Part shown: positions 33,257 to 45,326 of the stretch, one piece after another | How positions within the stretch are numbered: the first letter of the stretch is position 1 | How the letters are laid out: the number at the start of each line of letters is the position of its first letter | From: Gymnopilus junonius | Lineage: Eukaryota > Basidiomycota > Agaricomycetes > Agaricales > Galerinaceae | DNA: 64,000 nucleotides | Assembly (NCBI GenBank): GCA_015501075.1 | Contig: JADNYJ010000105.1 | Location: 1-64,000 of the forward strand | Direction: 5' to 3' | Program-made: the position numbers and the translations under genes | Notes under the pieces: model-generated | What the model was told of the DNA's origin: nothing | The model's database searches: none | The model's input: the letters and a program-made list of their open reading frames with translations, nothing else

Positions 33257-35974
33257 TCAGACGTTAATCGCCTCAGTCGGAGAATTTGGCAACTGAGCAC
33301 GAGGTGCGGGTAATTTCGACGGAAAGGCAGGCCTTGAAATCTGTGGTGCTCCTTTGGAGCAACTCTCGGTAGCGTGAAAGGCAGGTCCGTGCTGATGTCC
33401 CAACACCCAAGAGGACGCAGTGCTCAAGATCACCAGGACAAAGACTATGCCGCCGAAAGTCCCAAGGAGGATCCTATTGAGTTTGCTTGAACGCTGGAAG
33501 CACAGGAAGGAGAACGCCAAAGTGAAGGCGATAATACTGAACACAATCAACATCAACATCATAAAACTATCAGAGATTGTTGGCATACCTCCACATAAGG
33601 AGGACATAAGGTAAGCTATGAATAATTGCCAGGATTTCACGTCCTATGCGCGATCGAGTCTAGTGTTTCTAGCCAACCCCAAATATAAGATTTTGCAAAA
33701 TGAGCGCAGGTTGATACTCACTTCAATGCCAACGGAAACTCCTCGACTCGCCAATTTAGTCTGCCTGAAGAAGACCAACCCTAGAATAATACTTCCTATG
33801 CTGAGCACCGCAGAGGCATAGCTGGATACTTGTGCAGGAGACCTATGAGGTGGTGTGTGATCAAGGTCGACGAGATGGATACCCAAAAATACCACGTTGA
33901 CAATGAGTAAAAGAGTTGCCTACGCCAATTACCCATTTCAGATCCCTTGAAAACCTACAGAATGGCATAGAAGGGCTTACAAACAGAAGAATTTCCAACC
34001 AGTCGCTTCCAATTATTGTTGTTATCCTATGGACGCAAAGTGCATGAATAGTTTGTCCTTGGTAATAGAGGTCGGGCGCAAAGAGGAGAAGAGGTGAAGC
34101 GATTCTGATAAACCAGGTTCTTTGATCGACTTGACTTTCGGAATCTTGAATTTGTAAATCGGAATTTTTTTTGGATTCTTGAAGGGAAATTTTTGATAGG
34201 GCTACAAATATATCATCAACTATCTGACTAGGTCAAAGGCTTATGGTTGGCGTACCGAATGAGTGCATCAGTCGTGCTAGGAAAGAGCGCATTAGAATGG
34301 AAAATGGTTTAGTTTGAAGAGGCTCTCACCGAGTAAGCTTACAGCTCCAGACGATTCGTTTCCAATATTCCCTGGAGGACATGTATTGCATCAGTGAAAC
34401 GCCTAGGCACGAAAATGGTTGGTGTTCACTCTCGAAATTGTCAGTTAAGCTCAGGGTCTTGTACAGCTCGTCTAAGGTGTATATAGAATTTGAGGTCGAA
34501 GTAGTATATTCTGTAATCGAATAAAAAGATCAAAAAAGCGACAATAGAGTCAAGTGGGTTCGCATCACCTTCAATGAAATAGAAAGTTTTATCTCTCAGT
34601 TCCCGAATTAAAGAGGTCGAAATCGGCGCAGCGTGAGGAAACAGTTGAAGATGCAGCCTTAGGGAAATCAGCATTTAGTTTTGACTGCATGGCATTCAAC
34701 GAGAGGGAGGCTCTCCTACCAATATTGAGCCTCTATCTCGTCCCCTGTTCAAGCCTACGTCAGGTAAAGGTATTGAGCTTTGTGCTGCACTCACGAAGAT
34801 TGCTCTCAGACTTCGAGATATGTCGACTAATTGATTTGTCGGGCTCAAATATGTCCAAAAAAAAGATAGACCGCGAAGCATGGTGAACATAGTAATAGAA
34901 CGTTTGAATGACTTGATCCTTCTCGCTGTAGAATAGGTCAATGACTAGATCCGAATTTCTGGGAAGAGTGATGTTGTTCTGAGAGATAAACTCCTCAATG
35001 ACCGATATGTCCTCCAATGTCTGCTTGAAGATGTTGTGGTCGTAAAGGTCTGCGTCTGTGAATATCCTCTGTGATGATGTAAGGAAGAAGGTCATGAATG
35101 GATCCAAAGTCGGCACACCTTATCCTTGTTGCAGAAGTACCGAGCTCCTTCAGGATGGGTGTAAACAGCCCATCCAGGAGGTGGACGGCGCCTTCGACGC
35201 GTTATAAGAGACGGGAAGAAGTACAAAAGTTGGATCACATACTCTGCATTCGATGTCGCTGTCGTTTTGCTTTTCTCTCCGGCCTTTTTCTGTTCCCTGT
35301 GAACGAGCAAACGATCAATCCCAGCAGCCAAGGATGCTGTCAGGAACTTACTTTTGTTCCTGCTTTCTCAGATAACGTCTGGAACATTGGGGCGGGATAG
35401 GCTTGATTCGAGGGTGGTTCAAACGAGTGAAGGAGGCCGATTGGGAAAGAAGGAAGTAGTTACTGAACGTATTGTGCATCTCTTCCCGGGAAGTCGTCTC
35501 GACATTTTCATGGTAATAGGTCGAAGCTGAACGCATTCCAGAGGTTTCTGACCGTCTTTCAGTGTAAGGCTGAAGGCGAAGTTGACCCCAAGAGGTAGAA
35601 AGCCGATTGAGAGAATCCGATTCCGATGATGGGTACAGAGAAAAGGCCGCGTTGTCCAGTGAGACGATTTCACCATTTGAGATGTCCAGGTAACCTTCTG
35701 ACTCAGAGGGTCTTCGAACTAGAGCCGATCGTTCCTTTGAGGGCGTACTTCCAACAGCTTTCGATGATGGAGTATCTGGAGGTGGTGTACCTGCTGTAGC
35801 TTTACCCCTTTGGGCTCTCAAAGACACCCGTCGGAAGCTGAGAAAATATCCGAGGAAGGCCAGTTTCTTCACCCATTTCGCCAAAGCATGTCGCAAAAAT
35901 CCACCGTGGAGCAACCTCAGTAGATATTGACGAAGCATCACAATCAGAGACGCTGACCGTGACTCTGCAGCCAT
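33257..35974 (-). CDS. WW-domain multi-pass membrane protein, copy A
   Basis: A multi-exon gene from MAAESRSASL to a TGA at 33259-33257. Order of parts: an N-terminal hydrophobic/basic segment, then a long disordered region with the motif NGEIVSLDNAAFSLYP, a degenerate WW domain (PPPGWAVYTHPEGARYFCN, about 35190-35130), then TDADLYDHNIF after an intron. Next is a second WW-like strand pair (YYYVHHASRSIFFLDIFEP), a helical domain (RTWFIRIASPLLLFAPDLYY) and C-terminal membrane helices (SPAQVSSYASAVLSIGSII; MLMLIVFSIIAFTLAFSFLC; LLGTFGGIVFVLVILSTASS). The introns after the WW motif match copy B. The WW motif keeps the first Trp and the HPEG..YF core but lacks the second Trp. Function unknown; a membrane scaffold binding proline-rich or other peptides is an inference. 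Some middle exons (34.0-34.7 kb) were joined only loosely. Confidence 0.75.
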
Positions 35975-36410
35975 TGGCAAGGGTGGAAAGTTGAGCAAGG
36001 AAGAACGGTAACTTTCTGAGCCTCCTAACATAACTTTAAAGAAAGCTTGATGTGTGAAAGTGTCGGCTGTCTTCTTGTATTCCCGTGTCGTATAATTACA
36101 GCCAGCGGGAACAAACCAAGCAAGAAAAAGCATCGGAGGTCTGCAGCACCGGATTTAACAAATGTCAACATCAATCACACGAATGCCTTAATTAAAGAAA
36201 GAACCGAAAGGTTACCTCATTTAACGTTGCCAGTAGGTAAACTTGAAATCCGGATGACTTACAGATAAGCAGACACCAGGCCATCGATGGATACGTCACC
36301 TCTGCGCACCAGACATCATGATTATCGCGCAAGGTGCCTACATTTGCAAAACGCGTTTCATTGTTGTCTAGAAAGCCACGAATAACAGGCGAAAATAATC
36401 AGAAAGAAAT
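35975..36410. other. Spacer upstream of WW-A and downstream of RPN3
   Basis: About 440 bp separating the WW-A start from the RPN3 stop. It must contain the WW-A promoter; no specific signal is clear. Confidence 0.4.
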
Positions 36411-38128
36411 CAGAAATCAGGTCCCAGATCTTCGTCATCTAAATCGCCGTCCTGGATTTCCTTCGCTAATTCTTTCTCTCTTTCTCTAGCACCTTCAGCC
36501 GCCGCGAGTTCTTTCCGATGAGCATTAAGGGGGTAGCGCATGGCCTGTGGTAAAAGCATCGTAACCAACTTAAGTCAAATACGTGCACTTCTAAACGTAC
36601 CTTCACACTCTGGTTGTGTAGGTCAAGGCAGAACGCAATACGTCGGCCAAATACCTCGCTGACTTCAGGTCCGTAGGCGTTCTTTTGCGTGCCACACTCC
36701 ATCCATCCCTTTTCGTGTACAATGCGGCCCTCAATGACACCATCACGAATCGCCTTGCCCACAATGTACTCGGCGTCTTCCTCAGAATCTAGGTGAAGCT
36801 TGACGCAGATGTCACGTAGTGATATCCGTGAATACGAGAGGGACAGTCTTCGAATACCTGTTTTGATGACATTTTGACGGAGGCGAATGATCAGAGTATA
36901 AGTGTGGTCCTCCTCGAATTGAGCCGCGTGCTTTGATAATGTGCTTTGGAACTGGGCAAGAGAACCAGTCCGGACGGCTGCAGAAGAGAGAGATATTAGA
37001 AGTGTAGCATTGATGAAACCCACAGAGGTGTCGAACCTTTCACGATTTCAAAGTACGCGTTCAAAGCCTTCTCCAGAACGACATGTCTGAATAAGGACCG
37101 ATCGGGGATGTCACCCATAAGTAACTCGACAACCACAAAGTACTTGTGAACTTCCTGGTAGAAACCTGGTGCTGTCTTCGCTGGTGGGGCACGTCGGATG
37201 GCTTGCTGCAGATTGGTATGTGCTTCGGTATAGTTCAGTTGGACAGCCCTGATGCGTCCTAGGTAGTAATGATAGCGAGAAAATTGAGAATTGCTTGCAG
37301 AAGGGGGGAAAGTGGTTTTGGAGACCAGTTTGTCGGCTTGGTCGTAGAGATTGTAGTTGATGTAGCTTCGGAGCAGGCAGTTGATGAGAGCTGCCTGAGC
37401 TTCGTCGTCGTGACGGAGAGATGCTGTCCGTTGAGCAGCAAGGAACATTCTGGGTGATCAAATCAGTCATTGAAATTGTAGGGCATAAGGTTGAACATAC
37501 GGTCGCGCATCTGAAAGTTCCCCAGCGAGTTCATATGCACGGTCGACGGCGTACCAAATCTTTGCAGCAATTGCATCCATACTACGTCTGTTTATCGCTT
37601 GCATTTTTTCTGCCGTTTGGTTTGCCAATTCTAGTGCCTTCTCTTGAGTGTCCTCTGAGGCCAACAGATGGTACAAGATGAGGAGTCGAAGATATATTTC
37701 GGCTTCAGGAACGAGCTCGTGATGTGAGGGCCTCGCAGATGAGTCAACGTCCATTGCTTGATCTGAAGATGAAGGCCCAGTAGGAAGCCATGCCAAGAGG
37801 GTTTTCTTAATGGAATGGTCTACAGAATATATCCGGTCAATGAATACCAGACATCAAATCAATATCGCCCTAGCGAACCTTTAGGATAGAGACTCTCGAC
37901 GGCATTGCGTAACACCGAATTGTCGATGCGTTTACGCAAAGCAGTTAATGTGCGCAAAACACGGTGGGTGAAGCGGGGCTCGAGAGTGGTCACTGCCCGG
38001 TCGATGAGCACGACATTGCTCTTGATTTCTGCCAATGGAGACAAAGGTGCTGGTTTAGATTCTTCTTTCTTCTCTTCCGTTTCTTTGACCGGTTTAACAT
38101 CCGCTGGTTTCATTTCGACGTCGGGCAT
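36411..38128 (-). CDS. RPN3: 26S proteasome regulatory subunit Rpn3 (PSMD3)
   Basis: The first exon (38128 to about 37880) starts [20 protein letters not shown]; at least five exons follow with 50-70 nt introns. Rpn3 is a PCI-domain subunit of the proteasome lid. Family landmarks are [97 protein letters not shown], then the PCI part ([40 protein letters not shown]) and [10 protein letters not shown]. The C-terminus is [10 protein letters not shown]. It is expected to be essential. Its 5' end lies 125 bp from a tRNA-Cys. Confidence 0.93.
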
Positions 38129-38253
38129 GGTGGATGAGGGATGAAGGTCAAGGCAAAGAAAGTAATGAACGAGGTGACGCGTCGCGTTCAGCTGATAGCA
38201 ATGGGTAAATTAGTATACATAATATAAGGGACTCCTGATGACCCTCTCTTAGC

Positions 38254-38338
38254 GTCTCGATAGCTAAGTGGTATAGCATGCGATTGCAGTATAATACACG
38301 TTATCGCAGGGTCCGGTGTTCGAACCACCGTCGGGACT
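38254..38338 (+). tRNA. tRNA-Cys (GCA) with 13-nt intron
   Basis: An 85-nt cloverleaf on the plus strand with anticodon GCA at 38286-38288. All stems are identical to the copy at 33075-33159. The 13-nt intron at 38290-38302 differs (TATAATACACGTT). Matching exons with different introns fit an old duplication kept by selection or gene conversion. It lies between the divergent RPN3 and NDUFAF2 starts. Confidence 0.93.
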
Positions 38339-38443
38339 CAGTTTTTGCTATTTCCCTTCGTCATCGTTACGTAAGGCTGCATCAAGCGCTCTTGAACTTT
38401 GACTTGAACCCTTCCGCTTTTATCGCCTAGTTGATTCTTCAGC

Positions 38444-39522
38444 ATGTCGTTCATTTCAAGGCTCTGGAATTCTATCAGAAATCCTGTAAGTTGTTATGGT
38501 TTATCTCTATCTTCTATTTTAAAGCTCAAAACTCATTTAGTTGCCTTGCTATTTTTCTAGCTTCGGTATGTAGGTAGGGACCTGCAAGGTAAGCCATAGT
38601 TTTAGTGAATTCACCACTGCAAGTGTTCATATTGGTCTACCAGGCAACAAATTCTACGAAACGCGGTCACTGAATGGTATATATGCTCGTAATCCAGAGA
38701 GAGCCAATTTCTGAAAATTGCCTCTTTTCTTTCTTGAACAGACCCTCAGCGAACAAAGCGTACTGTGCAATACTATGATCCAGAAGATGTGTGGAAGTAC
38801 ATCGGAGGCGGGAAACGATTAGCAAGTGTGTGCTTGTCTCGCAAGTTCTCCGTTCAGTGGCCCTAACCACTCCTGTGCTCCAGTTCAGTGGTCAGCATGG
38901 CTCACACATACACGGAAGGATCCACCAACACTGGAGGTCTGTCTTCAACTTCTTCTTTCATAGGAAGTCATCACCTCATGTTTTACGCGTTGTTTAGGAA
39001 CTTCAAGCAGACTTGAGGCGTCAGCAACGCGTCCTGGCAAACGTAGCCCTGATCGAGGAGAGAGATCGAGCTGAAGTAGAAGAGAGGATGCGTATACGGC
39101 AAGAAGACTCTCACAGAGCCTTGGAAGAAGCTTCGGCTAGAGCTCAAGGGTTGCTTGAGCAGCCAACGAAGAGTCTAAACCATGCACTGTCAGACAGCAC
39201 GACGTCGTCAGCGGATGCGGTCAAGCAAGGTCCATCGATATCCTCGACTTCGGGTCCTTTAGAAGCTTCATCAAAGCCAAAGGTTCTGCCTCCAAAATTC
39301 CTCACTCCAGCTACGCCACGAAAATCGAGAACAAACTCAAAATTCGCATTACCTTCACTGGATGATGTTTCGAGTCCCGAGGCATTGCATGAAAAAGCTC
39401 AAGCAAGTGCTTCGCAGCCACCAGGACAGGCAAGACGTTCAAGTACCCCTCCGCCGCCAATGCCCTCACGTCCACCGTCTGAAACTGAAAGCTGGACACC
39501 TGTAACGAGAAGGAGAGGATGA
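38444..39522 (+). CDS. Complex I assembly factor NDUFAF2 / mimitin family
   Basis: Six exons, 38444-38485, 38561-38588, 38644-38676, 38742-38825, 38884-38936 and 38998-39522, give 254 aa. The conserved NDUFA12/NDUFAF2 core is rebuilt across five introns: MSFISRLWNSIRNP, LRYVGRDLQGNKFYETRSLN, DPQRTKRTVQYYDPEDVWKY, IGGGKRLAIQWSAWLTHTRK, DPPTLEELQADLRRQQRVLA. NDUFAF2 assists a late step of mitochondrial complex I assembly. The C-terminal half (about 130-254) is disordered, Ser/Pro/Glu-rich, with an initial charged helix (EERDRAEVEERMRIRQEDSH), and is longer than in the animal protein. The last residues (WTPVTRRRG) follow a Pro-rich stretch. Confidence 0.88.
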
Positions 39523-39796
39523 CGGTATATCTTGCGGTGCTGAAGCAAATATCCTGGACTTAGTTTGCAGGGTGTGTCAACGTTACTTTCAAGTTAGCTC
39601 AAGGGTGTTTATTAAGACTTAAAACATTAAATGGCCCGTAATATTCCTCGCAACAGTCCAACCATGAAGAAATTCAAAAGAGTATAAGAAAAATACAAGA
39701 ATGATAAGAACATACGCAACGTGAGATCGTCCTTATCGAAGCCGTTGCGCTTTCGCATGGAACTTCTAGGCATTCTGCCAGGTTCCAAGAAGTGGT

Positions 39797-40411
39797 CTAT
39801 TTTACTGCTGTCTTCTTGGATCCAGGAGATCCAGGAGGGGATTTTCCTCCTTCCTCATTCTCTGGAGGGGTCTTCGGTTCCGGGTCCTTGGGCTTAGACT
39901 GCTTTGCCTTCGAGTTCTGCTTTGACTTCTGGCCTCCAACAGGAGCCTTCGGTGGTCCGCGAGCTCCTCCCCTAAGGAAGTGTGTGTGTGAGTGATTAAT
40001 ATTCATCCTAATCAGCAATATGACGCCTACCACCGCCACTCAGGAATATCGTCGTCGTCGTCATCCTCTTCCTCTTCCTCGTCTGTTTCCTCCTCGTCCA
40101 GTGGATCAATAATATCGTTATGGTAATCAAACTCTTTGAGAGTGCTGATGTGAGTATGTCATTTGCTGATTATAAATTTGATTCGAACCTGCTGGACTCG
40201 TTATCGCTGCAGTCTCGACAATCTCTTTTGAAGTTAGGTGGACTGAAATTGAGTCTCCTTCCATTTCAGGTGAAATTCTGTCGGTGTGTTCAACCATTGG
40301 GAGATATTTCTGTTGGCTGAATAAGGTATCGATTAAGCGCCCATGGATAAGCAACTTACAGTTCGAAGTTGGGATGGAGCGACGTTCAAGTTGAAGGGGC
40401 GGGGTGAGCAA
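39797..40411 (-). CDS. Small acidic/basic protein (incomplete model)
   Basis: The 3' part is convincing: a very acidic stretch (EETDEEEEEDDDDDD, IPEWRW) joined over a short intron to GGARGPPKAPVGGQKSK and a Lys/Pro-rich tail ending GSKKTAVK. Upstream exons read TPPLQLERRSIPTSN and NRNISQWLNTPTEFHLKWKE, but there is no ATG in the expected place. The join to the acidic exon needs a very short intron or a decayed codon. A TATAAAA-like box is on the minus strand near 40447. The SQWL...FHLKWK stretch vaguely recalls small cell-cycle proteins of the APC15 type, but I cannot confirm it. Confidence 0.4.
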
Positions 40412-41350
40412 TGCAGAGTAGGTTCTCCGAAAGCGACTCTTTTTATAGCCTACCGAACGAAGAACGTGATCACAACAAATTCTCTGCAGTGCTAGACGCT
40501 CATGTCTATAAAGCTGTGGGATGTTATATCAGATGGTCTTGTTTGCAGAGCTCTCAGCTCAATATTTTGACCTCGGGGAGGAAAGCAGTGTGGGTATCGT
40601 GGAGCCCTATTACTTATATACTTGAAATCTGAACTCGGGGCATCAATTTCAAACAGTGAAGTATAAATGAGGTACCTTACGTGGCGAGTAAAGCAGTTAT
40701 CCGTTGTTTGTATGTACTTCGCAACTGTCAAATATAAATTCACAGAAGTTTCAAGTTGTCCTAGACTGAACTTCGTAATGCAAGCCGCCTTTGATTTTCG
40801 CATCAGCAAAAAATACAGACAGCCAATCACATGAAATAGTTGCAAGCGTTCGAATTAATACGCCTTCCGACCTTCCAGTTCTCTGATCGATAAGACTTTC
40901 CAACATTGAACTGTTTTCAAGTCTCTTTTCTGTCCTTCAGACTCTCCCCGGCGCCGGTGACCGGGATCACCACGTGCGGTAATTCCGGTATAGTCATTGT
41001 CAAATGCAACGCAAAGGCCGATCGCAAGTCAACACCATACCACATCCTCGAGGCTCTCCTGTATGTTACAGACTTGTTTTCCTCCCAAACTGCGAAATTT
41101 GTTCAAGACAGAACGCTGAATACTCCAGGAGGGAGGATATTCTCGGTCCCATATGGAGTTACGCGGACCTGCCCGCCGACTGTCAGAACGGGTCCACCAT
41201 GTACACGAGGCTTGTTTTTTCACAGCCCAAGCATGACGGAGCGAAATATTATTATTATGCTAGTACACACTGCATCTACCCTTCAAAGGAGCTTGTGTGC
41301 TTTGCCTCTGCTCTCTACACATCCCTACAATCGCTGTGCGCCTCGTCAAG
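40412..41350. other. Intergenic stretch upstream of WW-B
   Basis: About 0.94 kb. Open frames at 40492-40845 (minus) and 40906-41427 (plus) overlap others and show no domain. The end must hold the WW-B promoter. Confidence 0.4.
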
Positions 41351-44300
41351 ATGGCTACAGCCCCACCGCCCCATTTGCTGTCATTGTTCCGCCAGTGGCT
41401 GCTACGAGCCGTGAAGTGTGGCGCTAAAATAATACCGTCAGCGCTCTACTGCATTCTCCGGAAATTGGCCCTTTTCTGGTCCATTCTTCGTTCGAGGCTC
41501 ACCCGAAAACCTTTGAGAAAGAAAGGTGATGAACCACGTTCAAAGTCAAGCAAGGGGGACATTGAGGCCAAGAGGTCAGATGTGCGAGGACTGACAGCAC
41601 AAGCAGAGAAAACGACGACATCGGAAGAAGATTGCCAATACACCATTAACCCTAACGGAGAGGTCATATCCCTTGATGCAGTCGCTTTCTCTCTCTACCC
41701 ATACGCAGGCGGAATACACAACGCATCACGATCCTCGCAAAATTTGACCGCATCAAGGGAGGCTCATAACCTCGCCATCGCAGCAAGGTCGTCGCGCTCT
41801 GCCTCTCCCTATACCGATTCAGCTTCTGCGAATTCCAACGAAGGCTTCACTTTCACTGTCGATTCTCCAAGGTCCCCTGCTCCAAGGCGTCAATTTTCAT
41901 TATCATCGCCAGAGTTTTATCATAACCCTGCTCACTCCGTCGTTCAACTTACCGACTTGAATCACCAGCAGAACATCGATGTCGCGAATATCAATGTCGA
42001 ATCTGGTTCACCTTCCCCGTTGATACTAGAGACTGCCGAACATCATCAGCTCACCTTCACACAACATACTAGATTCAGCTCCCCACAGGATATTGAAGTG
42101 TCAAGCATTCAAATTCCAGTCATCACTCCGTGCTTGGACAACTGGCGGATCCTACCTGTAATGCCGGAAGGCACTCAACGGTACACAAGGCGACCTCGCA
42201 TGTAAGTCAGTCAATAATTTTATATCTTCGTTGTTTACTCAAGTCCGGTACCAGACACAGAGAACTGACTGAAATGACCATCCAGCCTTTAACCCACATA
42301 TTTGAAAAGTACGCCAAGCTCTCATTGAACGACTTTCCCCTGCCTGATTGCTTTCGTTCCAGACCCCTTCCCCCTGAAGGCTGGGTGAAGGTTGTTCATC
42401 CAGAAGGAGGAAGATACTTCTTTAATTCGGAGGAGGTTCGTCCTTGATTTATACAGTGCCGATCATCAATTCGAGATATTCTGTAGAGGACATACACTGA
42501 TGCTGATCTCTACGATCCCAAAATACTTAATCAAGCTACAAAGGACATTGCCACGCTCAAAACATTCATATCGACCAACGGCATTACACTTCCCCCCGAC
42601 ACAGACTTGCTCATAGATTTGTACTACGACGATGATGGGGATATTATGACGATATATTACTATGTGCAACATTCCTCACGAAGCATCTTTTTCTTGGATA
42701 CGTATGAGGCCAGCTCTTTAGGCTCTTGGTCTGAAATTCAGGGTGCTAGGACCGATTGTCATCTCCGTACGCATTGTCCCATATACCCTGCCCCCCCTTT
42801 TTTTGACGCCTCCTGTGACAGGTCATGAGATTGAAGCTCAATATTGGTGAGAAATTGAATGATGATTTTGTGAAACATAAACTTACAAAACAAACAAGGT
42901 ACTTCATACAATTATATCCTACCAGTCTGGAAATGTCCCCTGCTTTAGCGGCAGAACTGCGGGACCTAATTCTTCACTTCATTGGAGGTAAGATGTTGCG
43001 ATTCATCTAGGAACGTTTCTGACTTATCCTTAAAGATTGCATGACTTCACCGACCTCAACTGCTCCATTCACTCTGGACGAACTATTTCGAATTCTACCC
43101 CTGGCCGATAGTGTAGCAAGTGAGAATTCCATCCCTTTCGAATCTGTTTAGCTTATGCTCCCACCAGGTAATGTAGGATATCAATGCACAGGAGCTATGA
43201 GCTTTCTTTGTAAGTGCGAATTTCCTCCAAATTACATTCTGGCTAATGCAGGTATAACAGCTCGTCAGATGTTTGTTTTTGGTATGTGATTAGTTGTTTG
43301 ACTTTTGTATATTGGCTCACATCACACCCTTCTAGCTCGTTCCAGGTTTTTGAATTTTTATGGAGAACCTCATGCTCGACTGGAGCGCACCTTTTCCGTC
43401 CATGGTTCTGATATTCACCAGCGAACATGGCTCGTCAAGACCCTTTCTATGTTTCTTTTCTCTGCCCCAGACTTCCATCTGCGGAATCTGCAAGACATGT
43501 GGGTAGATGGCGTAATGAATAGGAATGTCTGGGCAGAGTCTGTGAAGAAAATGATTGATGAATGGCAAGAGTTCGTCCTGTTTGTATGTGCACCCTAGCC
43601 ATCGTTTCTTCTGCCGTTATTAACCATGAATGCCCAGGCAACCGTCATGCTAAATGCCAATGTTGCTTTTTTAGCGATACAAAGTGTGGATACCAACAGC
43701 GATCCATACAGATCGCCAGCACAGATTGCCAGCTATTGTTCTGTCATTGCGAGCCTCGGGAGCATCGTTCTTGGTTTACTACTGGTCAGGCAAAATCGGA
43801 CTAAGAGTCGGGAGAGTGTCGATGAAGTGGTCAGTACCGCCAATTCTTGTTAAATTTCGACTTCCTGAAAATGCTTTCCCAGCAAGCGTATTTGGAGCGT
43901 AGAAGTCATCCTCGTCTGGGACTTGAAACTCTGGCAATCTTACACAGTTTGCCTTATGCCCTCCTTATGTGGGGGTAAGTGTTAAATTGCTTTTTAATCC
44001 ATCTGTATTGACGAGATCTGTGTTCCTTAGAATGGTGGCATTCATGGCCGGTTTTGCTCTTGAATGTTTCCAAGGTTCGAATATACAGACTCGAACCTTA
44101 GTCGGATCATTTTCCTTCGTCGTTACTGCGCTAATTCTTTGGGCCGTGGTCACATCCTGGGAAAACCAACCACACGACACGACAGTCGAACCGCCTAACC
44201 CGACTGAAGCGACTGCTCCGAATAACGTTGAGGGTTCACGCAAGTCAGCAATGTCTACACCTTCTCAAGACATCGCTGAGGCTACCTTTTTCTCGAAACT

Positions 44301-44364
44301 TTTGAGCGTGCCCATAAATTGGGTACGCAAGTCATCAATGGACTCGGCACGGACTGTAGTCTAG
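41351..44364 (+). CDS. WW-domain multi-pass membrane protein, copy B
   Basis: The first exons are 41351-42201, 42255-42308, 42363-42435 and from 42487; about ten follow. N-terminus: a hydrophobic/basic helix (LSLFRQWLLRAVKC), then about 230 disordered residues with NGEVISLDAVAFSLYP. The degenerate WW domain is LPPEGWVKVVHPEGGRYFFN. After an intron comes TYTDADLYDPKIL, then the second motif YYYVQHSSRSIFFLDTYE and HEIEAQYWYFIQLYP, the helical domain (FLNFYGEPHARLERTFSVHG; TWLVKTLSMFLFSAPDFHLR) and TM helices (NANVAFLAIQSVD; IASYCSVIASLGSIVLGLLL; LGLETLAILHSLPYALLMWG; GSFSFVVTALILWAVVTSW). The C-terminal tail is polar. It is the best-preserved copy of the family and serves as its reference here. 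Role unknown. Confidence 0.8.
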
Positions 44365-44693
44365 CATGTTTGAAGCTCACTGTGGGTGGGTACGGGAATT
44401 ATGAATTGTAACGAAATTAACGGCATTTTTGTAGTTATATGTAATACCCTGGTCGGCAAAGGCTGTAAAATGACAGTAGGACATTGTACTCAATCCACGT
44501 TGTAGAATATAGAATATCATATATACCATTTGCATATCTGTAGTCAGCACTGTATCTATCATTATGGCATTGAATGTCAATCTATCCGGAGACATGGAAT
44601 TGTTTCAACTTCAAGTCGGCGCCTGGTTGTAATCTCGATTTTGAAGTCAATGAGAAATGAAATTTACCCTGAGTACGAGCCCACCAGACACTC

Positions 44694-45326
44694 CTGGCAA
44701 CAGGTTATTTAAGTAGACTAAAAATGATTAAAAAAATAAATTAAACATGTTTACATGTTTTCGACCATTTTTCGAGTTCTTGAATCTATTAAAAATGATA
44801 TGTTTTAATTCTGAAAAAATATAATACAGATCCTACCTGTATTATAAAGTTCTTAGCCCCACAGAATCTAAAGTTTACGTCATGTTTTTGTATAGACAAA
44901 AGCTTTTGTTAAATTTCACATTCACAATTTCTTTTGTTGTCTCGTAAATGATAAATTTAGCAAGAATTTTTGTTGTTGGATAAACAAAAAGAACAATGTT
45001 TCGCACCCAAACTGAATTGAAAATATTTTTAACTTATTTTAAAGGGACCAAAACTTGTCTTAAATACTGCAATTGACAACGAGAACAATAAAACAATAAA
45101 CTCTACCTTTCTGTCACCATTTTTGATCAAAAAAATTTAGCACAAGTATTGCATTTAATAGGCTTATAAATATGCTAAAAATGAAGTGTTTGACGAAAGA
45201 ATTTCTGTACCAGCAATTGTTGAGTTGAAAATATATTTTATGTGACGGAAAAGCAGATCAAGAACATAAACATGTTTAATTTATTTTCTTAATCATTTTT
45301 GGTCAACTTAAATAACCTGTTGCCAG
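44694..45326. mobile_element. TIR element 5 with about 60-bp inverted ends
   Basis: The ends begin CTGGCAACAGGTTATTTAAG and stay inverted copies of each other for about 60 bases with only a few mismatches (ending TAAACATGTTTA). The 633-bp A/T-rich interior has no open frame. No clear target duplication was found next to the ends, so the superfamily is unknown. The high TIR identity suggests a fairly recent insertion, just downstream of WW-B. Confidence 0.75.

Noticed and set aside
40906..41427. 173-codon plus frame before WW-B
   Set aside because: Overlaps the WW-B start in another frame, and another equally long frame overlaps it; no domain or splice support.
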